Numbered from the stretch's first letter, positions 1-6,753 are shown. The stretch is DNA of 8,755 nucleotides from Erysipelotrichaceae bacterium UBA6182 (GCA_002422065.1 DITO01000226.1:1-8755), one strand, 5' to 3'. The notes: generated by a model not told the origin, from the letters alone. Translations and numbers: made by a program.

Positions 1-204
1 AGGATGGCAGATGGTTGTGGGCAGAGATACGTTACTCGGCAGAGCGTGATACAGATGGAAAAGCAACCGGGTTCTACGGCATAACCAGGGAAATAACCGA
101 GCGCAAGCTTGCAGAGGATGCATCACGCCAGGCTAAAGCTGCAGCCGAAGAAGCGAGCAAAGCCAAGAGCCAGTTCCTGGCCACCATGAGTCATGAAATT
201 CGCA
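1..204. other. G+C-rich block inside the kinase gene
   Basis: By hand count, 109 of the first 204 bases are G or C (53%), against 52 of the next 156 (33%). Codons such as GCC, CGC, GAG and CTG are common before the break and rare after it. The change falls in the codons for SHEIRTPLN, the most conserved motif of the family. The reading frame is uninterrupted. This fits either recombination or assembly switching at a conserved motif. Confidence 0.8.
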
Positions 205-1553
205 CCCCATTGAATGCAATTAATGGGTTTGCTCAGATTTTACGTAAAGATACGTCACTAACACCAAAACAAGCTGAGCATGTTAAAACAATTTTAAGAA
301 GTGGTGAGCATCTTATTGGTTTAATTAATGATATTCTGGATATTTCAAAGATAGAAGCAGGTAGACTCACCATTTATGAGAGTGAGTTCAATTTACATGA
401 ACTTCTTGATGATATTCAAATGATGTTTGCAGTGAGTACTAGAGAAAAGAAGTTATACTTTGAATTTGAAACGAATAACAACATTCCTAAGTTTTTAATT
501 TCAGATGAAGCAAAACTAAGACAGATACTAATCAATTTGGTAGGGAATGCAATTAAGTTTACAACTAATGGAGGAATCACAGTACGTGTTAGACTAGGGC
601 AGCAAATCAAAGCATTTGTTCCTTTAAACATTGAAGTAAGTGATACAGGGGACGGTATTTCACAAGAAGATATGGATCGCCTCTTTGATCCATTTTGGCA
701 GTCATCAACAGGTCAATCAGTTGGTGGTACGGGACTTGGATTACCAATTACAAAGAATATAGTTGAACTGATGGGAGGAAGAATCACAGTTGAAACTAAA
801 CTAGGAATTGGAAGTACGTTTAAGTTTCATATCTTAGCAAAACCTTCTAATCGCGTGTTAGAATCAATACCACTAAAGCAACATAATGTGGTTGGAATTG
901 ATCATACTAATGATCCATTTAGAGTGCTTGTAGTTGATGATCGCCTTGAAAATAGAGAGGTACTACGAGAACTTCTTACCCCAATTGGATTTGAAGTGTT
1001 AGAATCAGAAAATGGATTAGAAGCTGTTGAATCATTTGAGTCATTTAAACCCGATGCAATTCTCATGGATATGCGTATGTCCGTAATGGATGGCTATGAA
1101 GCAACACGAATGATTAGAGAGAAGGAAAATGGAAGTTCAGTCCTAATCATAGGAATCACTGCTAGTGTATTCAAGGATGATTTGATTAAGGTTAAGGAAG
1201 CGGGAGCTGATGAGGTCATCAACAAACCATTTAAGTTTGAGGAATTATTTAATTTACTAGCATTAATCCCTAACTTGAAATACATTTATGATTTAGATGA
1301 CACAAATGACTCTACTTCAATTGATCATACATCACTTGAAGAGACAATCAAAAATCTAAGCGATGATGTTTTCAATAAGATGAAGACTGCGATTGTTCAA
1401 GGAAATATGGTTCAATTAAGAAAAATAGCTAAGACATTTGAGAATGATAGTCCTGAGTTTACCAAAGAAATAATTAGTCTAGCAAGAAATTACGATTATG
1501 AAAAGCTTTATAGCTTATTCAATAATATTGAGGGGTCAGATCATGTACAGTAA
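1..1553 (+). CDS. Hybrid sensor histidine kinase, 5'-truncated (PAC tail, HisKA, HATPase, receiver)
   Basis: This is the C-terminal part of a hybrid two-component kinase that autophosphorylates a histidine and passes phosphate to an aspartate. The frame is open through the left edge (codons start at base 3, reading DGRWLW, typical of a PAC segment), so the TTG at 15 is not the true start. Counting that TTG as residue 1: PAC tail 1-28; coiled linker 29-55; H-box with phospho-acceptor His60; HATPase with N-box Asn178, DTGDGI at 210-215 and GGTGLGL at 237-243; receiver 302-420 with Asp308/Asp309, phospho-acceptor Asp352, Thr382 and Lys404. All catalytic residues are present. A helical tail of about 100 residues follows and has no HPt histidine motif. 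The receiver reads MRMSVMDG, with Ser356 where Pro is usual. No transmembrane segment is visible in the part present. It overlaps the next gene, the likely signalling partner. The 5' end is much richer in G+C than the rest. Confidence 0.93.
   Translation, partial: DGRWLWAEIRYSAERDTDGKATGFYGITREITERKLAEDASRQAKAAAEEASKAKSQFLATMSHEIRTPLNAINGFAQILRKDTSLTPKQAEHVKTILRSGEHLIGLINDILDISKIEAGRLTIYESEFNLHELLDDIQMMFAVSTREKKLYFEFETNNNIPKFLISDEAKLRQILINLVGNAIKFTTNGGITVRVRLGQQIKAFVPLNIEVSDTGDGISQEDMDRLFDPFWQSSTGQSVGGTGLGLPITKNIVELMGGRITVETKLGIGSTFKFHILAKPSNRVLESIPLKQHNVVGIDHTNDPFRVLVVDDRLENREVLRELLTPIGFEVLESENGLEAVESFESFKPDAILMDMRMSVMDGYEATRMIREKENGSSVLIIGITASVFKDDLIKVKEAGADEVINKPFKFEELFNLLALIPNLKYIYDLDDTNDSTSIDHTSLEETIKNLSDDVFNKMKTAIVQGNMVQLRKIAKTFENDSPEFTKEIISLARNYDYEKLYSLFNNIEGSDHVQ
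1531..1535 (+). promoter_or_regulatory. Ribosome binding site that sets the HD-GYP gene start
   Basis: AGGGG lies 7 bases before the ATG at 1543. An in-frame ATG at 1498 would add 15 residues but has no such site and lies deep in the kinase gene. The 1543 start also begins directly at the receiver domain. Confidence 0.75.
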
Positions 1554-2637
1554 TCAAGATATAAGATTAATGGTTATCGACGACATATCCGCGAATCTTG
1601 AAATACTAGAGGAAATTCTATCTTCTAAAGGTTATCAGGTTTCATCATTTCCACGTGGAGATATGGCACTTTCTTCAGTATTTCAAAATCCTCCAGATTT
1701 GATTTTACTTGATATTATGATGCCTCACATGGATGGGTTTGAGGTATGTCAGCGACTAAAAGATAATGAGTGTACCAGTGATATTCCTGTTATCTTTATA
1801 AGTGCACTTGATGATACAGAAAATAAAGTGAAAGCACTTTTGAAAGGTGGAGTTGATTACATTTCTAAACCATTTCAAGAAGAAGAAGTGTTTGCACGAA
1901 TTGATACACACTTAAAACTAAGTAGTGCAAAAAAGAAACTTGAAGAATATAATCTTCATCTTGAAGAACTTGTGCAAGAAAAAGTGCAAGAAATATCTCA
2001 TTCTCAAGTGGCAACTTTAGTTGCATTATCGAATTTAGCAGAGTATCGTGACGACACTACAGGAAGTCATATTGAACGTACACGTGATTACTGTCTCAAA
2101 TTGGCAGAATATTTATCGTTATATTCACCTTATGATAAAATTATTACCTCATCTTATATTCAAGATATTTATTTTGCAGCACCACTTCATGACATTGGTA
2201 AAGTGGGGATTCCGGATATGATACTTCTAAAACCATCTAAATTGAGTCCTCAAGAGTTTGAAATTATGAAGACCCACACAGTAATAGGAGCACAGATTTT
2301 AGGAAAGATTCAAAAAGAATATGCGGACAATTCCTTTATTAATATGGGCCTTCTTCTGACAAAATATCATCACGAGAAATGGAATGGGCTTGGTTATCCA
2401 GAGGGTATAAGTAAAGAGGATATTCCATTATGTGCACGAATTATGGCTGTTGCTGATGTTTATGATGCTCTACGTTCTCGTAGAACCTATAAAGAAGGAT
2501 ACTCTCATGAAGATGCAGTGAAAGTCATTACAGAAGAAAATGGCCAATCATTTGATCCTTACATAGTAGAAGCATTCATATCATTAGAGAAAGAATTTGC
2601 TCTGATATTTGATAGATGGAACTTACAACATTTTTAG
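1543..2637 (+). CDS. Response regulator with HD-GYP domain (cyclic-di-GMP phosphodiesterase, RpfG-like)
   Basis: A 364-residue cytoplasmic response regulator predicted to hydrolyse cyclic-di-GMP. Receiver, residues 7-122: acidic pair Asp13/Asp14, phospho-acceptor Asp57 in LLDIMMPHMDG, Ser87 and Lys109 in SKPF. A charged helical linker, 125-155, probably forms a coiled coil. HD-GYP domain, about 156-350: His176, the HD pair His216-Asp217 followed by IGK, His245, the His276-His277 pair, the signature GLGYP ending at Pro286, and Asp305 in AVADVYDAL. The metal and signature residues are intact, so an active enzyme is likely. The start overlaps the kinase gene by 11 bases, implying translational coupling and a kinase-regulator pair. 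The phosphotransfer route is inferred: either the kinase His acts directly on Asp57, or a separate HPt protein is used. An intrinsic terminator follows the stop. Confidence 0.95.
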   Translation: MYSNQDIRLMVIDDISANLEILEEILSSKGYQVSSFPRGDMALSSVFQNPPDLILLDIMMPHMDGFEVCQRLKDNECTSDIPVIFISALDDTENKVKALLKGGVDYISKPFQEEEVFARIDTHLKLSSAKKKLEEYNLHLEELVQEKVQEISHSQVATLVALSNLAEYRDDTTGSHIERTRDYCLKLAEYLSLYSPYDKIITSSYIQDIYFAAPLHDIGKVGIPDMILLKPSKLSPQEFEIMKTHTVIGAQILGKIQKEYADNSFINMGLLLTKYHHEKWNGLGYPEGISKEDIPLCARIMAVADVYDALRSRRTYKEGYSHEDAVKVITEENGQSFDPYIVEAFISLEKEFALIFDRWNLQHF

Positions 2638-2648
2638 AGTAAACTAAT

Positions 2649-2677
2649 AAGAATAGATAGGTTCGTCTATTCTTTTT
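2649..2677 (+). terminator. Intrinsic terminator of the kinase/HD-GYP operon
   Basis: AAGAATAGA (2649-2657) pairs perfectly with TCTATTCTT (2666-2674) across an 8-base loop, and the right arm runs into a five-T tract. It lies 11 bases after the HD-GYP stop codon. Confidence 0.8.
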
Positions 2678-2782
2678 AAAATTATTAATAAGGGCAACTA
2701 TTATCTTTGTTAATCATAGTTAATTATCGTATTAGTTTTTGCATATGGTAAAAGCGCTAAATCATGTGAAGATTCCAAATAA

Positions 2783-2811
2783 GAATTTGTATTATCAGTA
2801 AGTGGTATAAT
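2783..2811 (+). promoter_or_regulatory. Promoter of the DUF1232 gene (extended -10)
   Basis: TATAAT at 2806-2811 is preceded by TGG, giving an extended -10. The -35 position at 17-bp spacing (GAATTT, 2783-2788) is poor, as is common with extended -10 promoters. The start of transcription would be near 2818, leaving a leader of about 25 bases containing AAGGAG (2829-2834). Confidence 0.65.
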
Positions 2812-2843
2812 AAAAGCACAAAAGAAATAAGGAGTGTCACTAG

Positions 2844-3266
2844 ATGATATTCATTACAGAGTTAAAGAATAAGAAGTATGCTCAAGCTTTTTCAGAAGTT
2901 AAGCTTCTTGAAAAGATTAAAAAGTTTGCGAGAAATGCAGGTGTTAAAGTTGTATATGGGGCTCTAATACTTTTCTATACATTACAGGAACATGCAACTC
3001 CTAAATTAGCTAAGTCCATTATTATTGGAGCACTTGGTTATTTTATCTTACCAACAGACTTCATTCCAGACTTCATACCAATAGTTGGATTCTCGGATGA
3101 TCTTACTGCACTTATCGCAGCATTAGTTGCGGTTTCATTATATGTAACTCAAGAGATTAAGTTTAAAGCAAAAGATAGACTTCATGTTTGGTTTGGAGAG
3201 TATGATGAGGAAATATTGCATGACCTTGAAATGAAACTAGCATCATCACAAGCCACTAAACGATAG
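2844..3266 (+). CDS. DUF1232 (YkvA-like) small membrane-associated protein
   Basis: A 140-residue protein with the DUF1232 signature. The segment at residues 66-87 contains LPTDFIPDFIP followed by GFSDD, the recognisable core of the family. Hydrophobic stretches at about 34-47, 58-70 and 87-100 suggest membrane association. The N-terminal 33 residues and C-terminal 35 residues are charged and helical. The molecular role of this family is not established, so none is assigned. The ATG follows AAGGAG by 9 bases. It has its own promoter and terminator, so it is monocistronic and not part of the signalling operon upstream. Confidence 0.88.
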   Translation: MIFITELKNKKYAQAFSEVKLLEKIKKFARNAGVKVVYGALILFYTLQEHATPKLAKSIIIGALGYFILPTDFIPDFIPIVGFSDDLTALIAALVAVSLYVTQEIKFKAKDRLHVWFGEYDEEILHDLEMKLASSQATKR

Positions 3267-3289
3267 ACACAGCCGTGTCTATTTTTTTT
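3263..3289 (+). terminator. Intrinsic terminator of the DUF1232 gene
   Basis: ATAGACAC (3263-3270) pairs perfectly with GTGTCTAT (3275-3282) across the AGCC loop, followed by eight T (3282-3289). The left arm includes the TAG stop codon. Confidence 0.9.
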
Positions 3290-3301
3290 GTATATTGTTC
3301 T

Positions 3302-3331
3302 TTTACTATTTTAATTATTATCTGATATAAT
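3302..3331 (+). promoter_or_regulatory. Promoter of the transporter gene (extended -10)
   Basis: TATAAT (3326-3331) is preceded by TGA, an extended -10. TTTACT (3302-3307) sits 18 bp upstream and matches four of six -35 positions. Transcription would begin near 3338, at the left arm of the first leader hairpin. Confidence 0.65.
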
Positions 3332-3337
3332 ATGGCA

Positions 3338-3474
3338 AGTTAATCCATTGATATTCAAAGTATTTTTGGATTAGCTATATTAAACTAGAATATTAAGCTA
3401 AAGTAATCGAAAATCGTTCCTGCTTGAAAAGGAACACATATATTCATTTTTATAGTGATAATCATTTATCTATA
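3338..3474 (+). promoter_or_regulatory. Structured 5' leader of the transporter gene (candidate regulatory RNA)
   Basis: The leader holds four possible hairpins. H1 pairs 3338-3347 with 3367-3376 (10 bp, one G-U). H2 pairs 3372-3376 with 3396-3400 and 3377-3381 with 3389-3393. H3 pairs GTTCCT (3416-3421) with AGGAAC (3430-3435). H4 pairs GATAA (3457-3461) with TTATC (3466-3470), just before the ribosome binding site. H1 and H2 share bases 3372-3376, so they exclude each other, as in switch-type leaders. I recognise no known riboswitch class. Ligand and mechanism are unknown. Confidence 0.4.
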
Positions 3475-3491
3475 CATGATTGGAGAAACTC

Positions 3492-4751
3492 ATGACTTTT
3501 TTTAATAATCAACAAAGCTTTACACACAATAAAACTAAGCCATTAAAATACATTATCTTAGGACTATTGATCATGTTGATGATTGGTACTGTGTATTCTT
3601 ATGGTATTTTTAGAGTTGCTTTAGAAGAAAGATTCAATCTCTCAACATCTTTAAGTGGTGTACCATATATGATTGCATTAGCATCCTATTCTCTATTTAT
3701 GTTGATTGGTGGAAGATTTGTACATCAGACACATCCGCGAAACATGATGCTAGTGGGTGGTTTACTAGTTTCGGTAGGTTGGATATTGTCTTCATTCGCT
3801 CCCAACATCTATATATTCACATTAACATATGGATTAATTAGTGGAGCAGGTGTAGGAATCGTATACGGTGTTCCAATGGCAGTTGTAGCTCGATGGTTTC
3901 CTGAAAGAAAAGGGTTAGCTGTTGGAAGCGTGCTTATTGGATTCGGTTTATCTCCAATTCTTACAGCTCCTTTAGCAAATATTCTAGTTATTCAATTTGG
4001 TGTTATGAGTGCTTTTTTCTATCTTGGCGTTGGTTTTCTTGTTTTACTCCCGCTTTTGTCTTGGACTTTTGAATATCCAAATGATGTAAATGGACTTCAA
4101 AAAAGTAAACTGTCCACCAAACAACCATTAAATAAAAATACGAAAGAAATGATTAGAAGTGAAACATTTAGAGGACTCTATATCAATTTTATCCTTGGTA
4201 CAACTATAGGACTAATGTTGATTGGATTAACAGCCAATGTAGGTATTAATTTTGTAGGACTTACACCTCTACAAGTGAGTCGTTGGATGGCATTATTTGC
4301 GATATTTAATGGCATAGGGCGACCTATCTTTGGATGGCTTACAGATAAGTTAGATTCCAGACGAGCAATGCTAATGTCATACACTTTGATTGGTTTAGCT
4401 TCTCTTATTTTAGTGTTTTGGGGTAAAGGCAACTTTATAATTTACATTGTTGCATTTTGTGTCTATTGGTTTAACCTTGGTGGATGGCTTGCGATTGCAC
4501 CAACATCAACACTTCGCTTATATGGATTAACGAATTATAGTCAAAACTATGGTGTTGTTTTTACAGCATATGGAATTGGAGCAATTCTAGGAGTCCTTAC
4601 ATCAGGTGTGATCCTAGATTTATTTAACAACTACCAATTCATTTTTATCTTTGTGATTGTATTATGCATTTTAGGTTTCATAATCACAAATTTCTTCTTT
4701 GGTAATAATAAACTAATTATTAAAAAAGACTTTGAAAAAGCCACAGATTGA
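3492..4751 (+). CDS. Major facilitator transporter, OFA (oxalate/formate antiporter-like) family
   Basis: A 419-residue inner-membrane carrier with about 12 hydrophobic segments in two halves, split by a polar loop near residues 200-220. OFA-like features are the YSYGIF stretch in the first segment, the GAGVGIVYGVP motif (about 118-128) followed by ARWFPERKG (133-141), the GRPIFGWLTDKLDSRR loop in the second half (an MFS loop-2/3-type signature), and NYGVVFTAYGIGA in TM11. The oxalate carrier OxlT uses a TM11 lysine (Lys355), and none is seen here, so oxalate is not supported. The substrate is unknown, probably a small carboxylate. The ATG at 3492 follows GGAG (3482-3485) by 6 bases and is preferred over the in-frame TTG at 3480, which lies against the Shine-Dalgarno. 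It is monocistronic, with its own promoter, structured leader and terminator. Confidence 0.9.
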   Translation: MTFFNNQQSFTHNKTKPLKYIILGLLIMLMIGTVYSYGIFRVALEERFNLSTSLSGVPYMIALASYSLFMLIGGRFVHQTHPRNMMLVGGLLVSVGWILSSFAPNIYIFTLTYGLISGAGVGIVYGVPMAVVARWFPERKGLAVGSVLIGFGLSPILTAPLANILVIQFGVMSAFFYLGVGFLVLLPLLSWTFEYPNDVNGLQKSKLSTKQPLNKNTKEMIRSETFRGLYINFILGTTIGLMLIGLTANVGINFVGLTPLQVSRWMALFAIFNGIGRPIFGWLTDKLDSRRAMLMSYTLIGLASLILVFWGKGNFIIYIVAFCVYWFNLGGWLAIAPTSTLRLYGLTNYSQNYGVVFTAYGIGAILGVLTSGVILDLFNNYQFIFIFVIVLCILGFIITNFFFGNNKLIIKKDFEKATD

Positions 4752-4778
4752 TAAAACCAATTTAATACTCTCTAAATC

Positions 4779-4801
4779 AGAACTGTCCAACAGTTCTTTT
4801 T
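4779..4801 (+). terminator. Intrinsic terminator of the transporter gene
   Basis: AGAACTGT (4779-4786) pairs perfectly with ACAGTTCT (4790-4797) around a CCA loop, with five T at 4797-4801. It lies 27 bases after the stop codon. Confidence 0.9.
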
Positions 4802-4858
4802 ATTGGATAAAAATACGGACACATCGACTACACAATATTCAAAAATCAAAAAATAGAA

Positions 4859-4877
4859 GGTAATATCTGCTATTACC
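4859..4877. repeat. Short inverted repeat upstream of the basic small protein
   Basis: GGTAATA (4859-4865) and TATTACC (4871-4877) form a perfect 7-bp dyad with a 5-base centre. It lies about 60 bases before the next start codon and has no T run after it. It could be an operator, but no regulator is identified. Confidence 0.4.
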
Positions 4878-4908
4878 ATTTGAATGTAGTAAGTAAAGTC
4901 ATTCATAG

Positions 4909-4917
4909 TGCTAAAAT
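4909..4917 (+). promoter_or_regulatory. Possible promoter of the 69-residue gene
   Basis: TAAAAT (4912-4917) preceded by TGC gives an extended -10. No good -35 is visible. The leader would be only about 15 bases long, with AGGAG at 4926-4930. Confidence 0.4.
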
Positions 4918-4937
4918 AAAACGATAGGAGAGAAACT

Positions 4938-5147
4938 ATGAAACTTGGATTTCGAAAAACAAGTCTAAAAAAATCTTTAAAAGCAAGAACAACAGGTAAA
5001 TTTAAACGTAGTATAAAAAAGACAGTGAATCCTCTTTACAGCAAGAAAGGTGTTGGACTTGTAAGTAAACCTAAGAAAGCAATTTATAATAAAGTATATA
5101 AGAAAACGTCATTTGATTTATTAAAACTATTAGGATTAAGGAAATAA
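4938..5147 (+). CDS. Small highly basic protein of unknown function (69 aa)
   Basis: A real small gene: AGGAG lies 7 bases before the ATG, and the protein has strongly biased composition. Of 69 residues, 19 are Lys and 4 are Arg, against a single acidic residue (Asp60). There is no signal peptide, cysteine or transmembrane segment. The centre holds short basic motifs: KARTTGKFKR (15-24), KKTVNPLYSKKG (27-38) and PKKAIYNKVYKK (45-56). The C-terminal LLKLLGL may be a short helix. The pattern of basic and aromatic residues fits nucleic-acid or ribosome binding, but this is inference only. It resembles small conserved hypothetical proteins of Bacillota and phages that I can recall but not name. 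It appears to be transcribed alone, and I found no convincing terminator after it. Confidence 0.75.
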   Translation: MKLGFRKTSLKKSLKARTTGKFKRSIKKTVNPLYSKKGVGLVSKPKKAIYNKVYKKTSFDLLKLLGLRK

Positions 5148-5300
5148 GTGCTTACTCTTTAGTTTGGTAAATGGAGTGCAAGACTTTGAAGTTTTTTCAT
5201 ATCAATTTTCATGTATCAATTGCTAATATATAAAAGATAAATAACTAAACGTACTAAGTATTAATGAAATACCCAACACGATGGGTTCAAATCACTTTAA

Positions 5301-5344
5301 ACATTTACATAGTTCACTAATTATATTATTATTTATGTAAATGT
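5301..5344. repeat. 11-bp inverted repeat bracketing the diguanylate cyclase promoter (candidate operator)
   Basis: ACATTTACATA (5301-5311) and TATGTAAATGT (5334-5344) are exact reverse complements separated by 22 bases. The arm centres are 33 bp apart, about three helical turns. The left arm contains the -35 box and the right arm follows the -10 directly. If that promoter is used, the left arm is not transcribed, so a DNA operator is more likely than an RNA hairpin. Confidence 0.55.
5304..5332 (+). promoter_or_regulatory. Likely promoter of the PAS-GGDEF gene
   Basis: TTTACA (5304-5309, five of six matches to TTGACA), a 17-bp spacer, and TATTAT (5327-5332, five of six matches to TATAAT). 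Transcription would start near 5339, giving a leader of about 55 bases. The boxes are interleaved with the inverted repeat. Confidence 0.55.
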
Positions 5345-5393
5345 ATGAAATTGAGTAATTCATCATTGATTTTATCATTAAAAGGGGAAGTTA

Positions 5394-6647
5394 ATGGATA
5401 AAAACAATAGTCTTGAAAATACCATTATTGATGCTCTCCATGCGGGAACGTGGGATTGGAATGTTCAAAATGGTTCATTGAAAATAAATGCTCGTTGGGC
5501 TGAAATAATTGGGTATACTCTTGAAGATTTAGAACCAATTAGTATTTTAACATGGCCTAAATTTGCTCATCCTGAAGATTTCAAAAAATCGAATATCGAA
5601 CTAAAAAAACTTTTCTCAAGAGAAATTGATGTTTATTCATTTGAAGCGCGTATGAGACATAAAGACGGGCACTGGGTTTGGATACTCGATACTGGAAGTG
5701 TAGTTGAGTGGACGGATAGTGGTAAGCCTTTAAGGGTCATTGGTGCTCACATAGATGTTACACAGCAGCGTCAAAATCAAATTAAGCTTCAAGAGAATGA
5801 GAAAATGTTAAGACAGATAATGGATAACTCAGATGATGTAATTTATCGATTATCATTTGAAGGATCATTTACATTCTTATCAAATGGTTGGCAAACTATG
5901 TTTGGGTATACTGTTGAAGAAACTATTGGAGAATCATTTGAAAAGTATATCCATCCCGATGATTTTGATTTAGTAAAGAATTTTCTTAAGTTGATTATTC
6001 AAACAAGAAAATCACAGCAATTACGAGGTTATCGCTTTAGGAGCGCAAGTGGAGATTGGATTTTCCTTGAAACGAATGCATCTCCTATCCTGGAAAATGA
6101 TGTGATTGTTGGATTTGCTGGAGTTGCTCGTAATATTTCTGAACTCATCAAAAAACAAAGAGAAATCGAATACTTAAGCTATCATGATCAATTAACACGA
6201 TTTAAGAATCGTCATTTTCTCGTAGAATTTGAAACCGAAATCAATAAACCAGAAAATTTTCCACTTACAATAATTTCGATTGATATAAATGATCTTAAAG
6301 TTATTAATGACAATTATGGACATCATCGCGGGGATCAGCTCATTCAAAGAGCAGCAACAATTCTTCAAAACTGTATTCCATACCAAGAGTATATGTTTAG
6401 AATGGGGGGTGATGAATTTTTAGTTTTTCTTCCCCAAACAACACTTGAAGAAGCAAAGAAAATCAAAGAGATTATTGAACTTGAGATTGCAGCAAAACAC
6501 ACTACTGAGTTTCCTTTGTCACTCGCAATCGGATTTCACATCAAAGAAACACCATCACTTGATTTATTCGATGATGTGACAAAAGCAGATCAACATATGT
6601 ACAAGAACAAAGAAAAAGTTAAGAAGAAGATCCTAAATTTCATTTGA
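5394..6647 (+). CDS. Diguanylate cyclase, PAS-PAS-GGDEF
   Basis: A 417-residue cytoplasmic enzyme predicted to make cyclic-di-GMP from two GTP. PAS 1 is about 8-125, of the PAS_3 type with WDWN near the start, a HPEDF segment and a PAC tail ending in IDVTQQ. PAS 2 is about 135-250, with HPDDF and a PAC tail ending in RNISEL. The GGDEF domain is about 255-415: HDQLTRFKNR (264-273), metal ligand Asp297 in SIDINDLK, and an intact GGDEF active site at 338-342. The inhibitory RxxD I-site is absent: the aligned positions 329-332 read PYQE, so product feedback by that route is unlikely. The usual Gly of LTGLxNR is Arg269. There are no transmembrane segments, so it senses a cytoplasmic signal or partner. 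The ATG follows AGGGGA (5383-5388). It probably opposes the HD-GYP enzyme encoded upstream. Confidence 0.95.
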   Translation: MDKNNSLENTIIDALHAGTWDWNVQNGSLKINARWAEIIGYTLEDLEPISILTWPKFAHPEDFKKSNIELKKLFSREIDVYSFEARMRHKDGHWVWILDTGSVVEWTDSGKPLRVIGAHIDVTQQRQNQIKLQENEKMLRQIMDNSDDVIYRLSFEGSFTFLSNGWQTMFGYTVEETIGESFEKYIHPDDFDLVKNFLKLIIQTRKSQQLRGYRFRSASGDWIFLETNASPILENDVIVGFAGVARNISELIKKQREIEYLSYHDQLTRFKNRHFLVEFETEINKPENFPLTIISIDINDLKVINDNYGHHRGDQLIQRAATILQNCIPYQEYMFRMGGDEFLVFLPQTTLEEAKKIKEIIELEIAAKHTTEFPLSLAIGFHIKETPSLDLFDDVTKADQHMYKNKEKVKKKILNFI

Positions 6648-6753
6648 CTTAAACAGTCAACATAAGCACATTTTTTCGGTTTGCGAAAGATTTTATAAGT
6701 ATTCATCAATATAGTGGTATTGAGATATTATTTAAAGATTTAAAAGATGCTTG

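Noticed and set aside
416..631. Minus-strand open frame of 71 codons inside the kinase gene
   Set aside because: It lies antisense to the well-supported ATPase domain, has no ribosome binding site and has no family features. The minus-strand frames at 1094-1285, 4178-4432 and 6192-6386 and the + frame at 7804-7995 were rejected on the same grounds.
1498..1542. Upstream ATG extending the HD-GYP protein by 15 residues
   Set aside because: The ATG at 1543 has the ribosome binding site and starts at the receiver domain.
5271..5286. ACCCA/TGGGT hairpin in the gap before the diguanylate cyclase as a terminator of the 69-residue gene
   Set aside because: Five base pairs, a 6-base loop and no T tract after it.
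6644..6660. TTGACT/AGTCAA hairpin over the diguanylate cyclase stop codon as a terminator
   Set aside because: Only 6 bp, and the T run begins 11 bases later. The 16-bp hairpin at 6754-6792 is a far better terminator.
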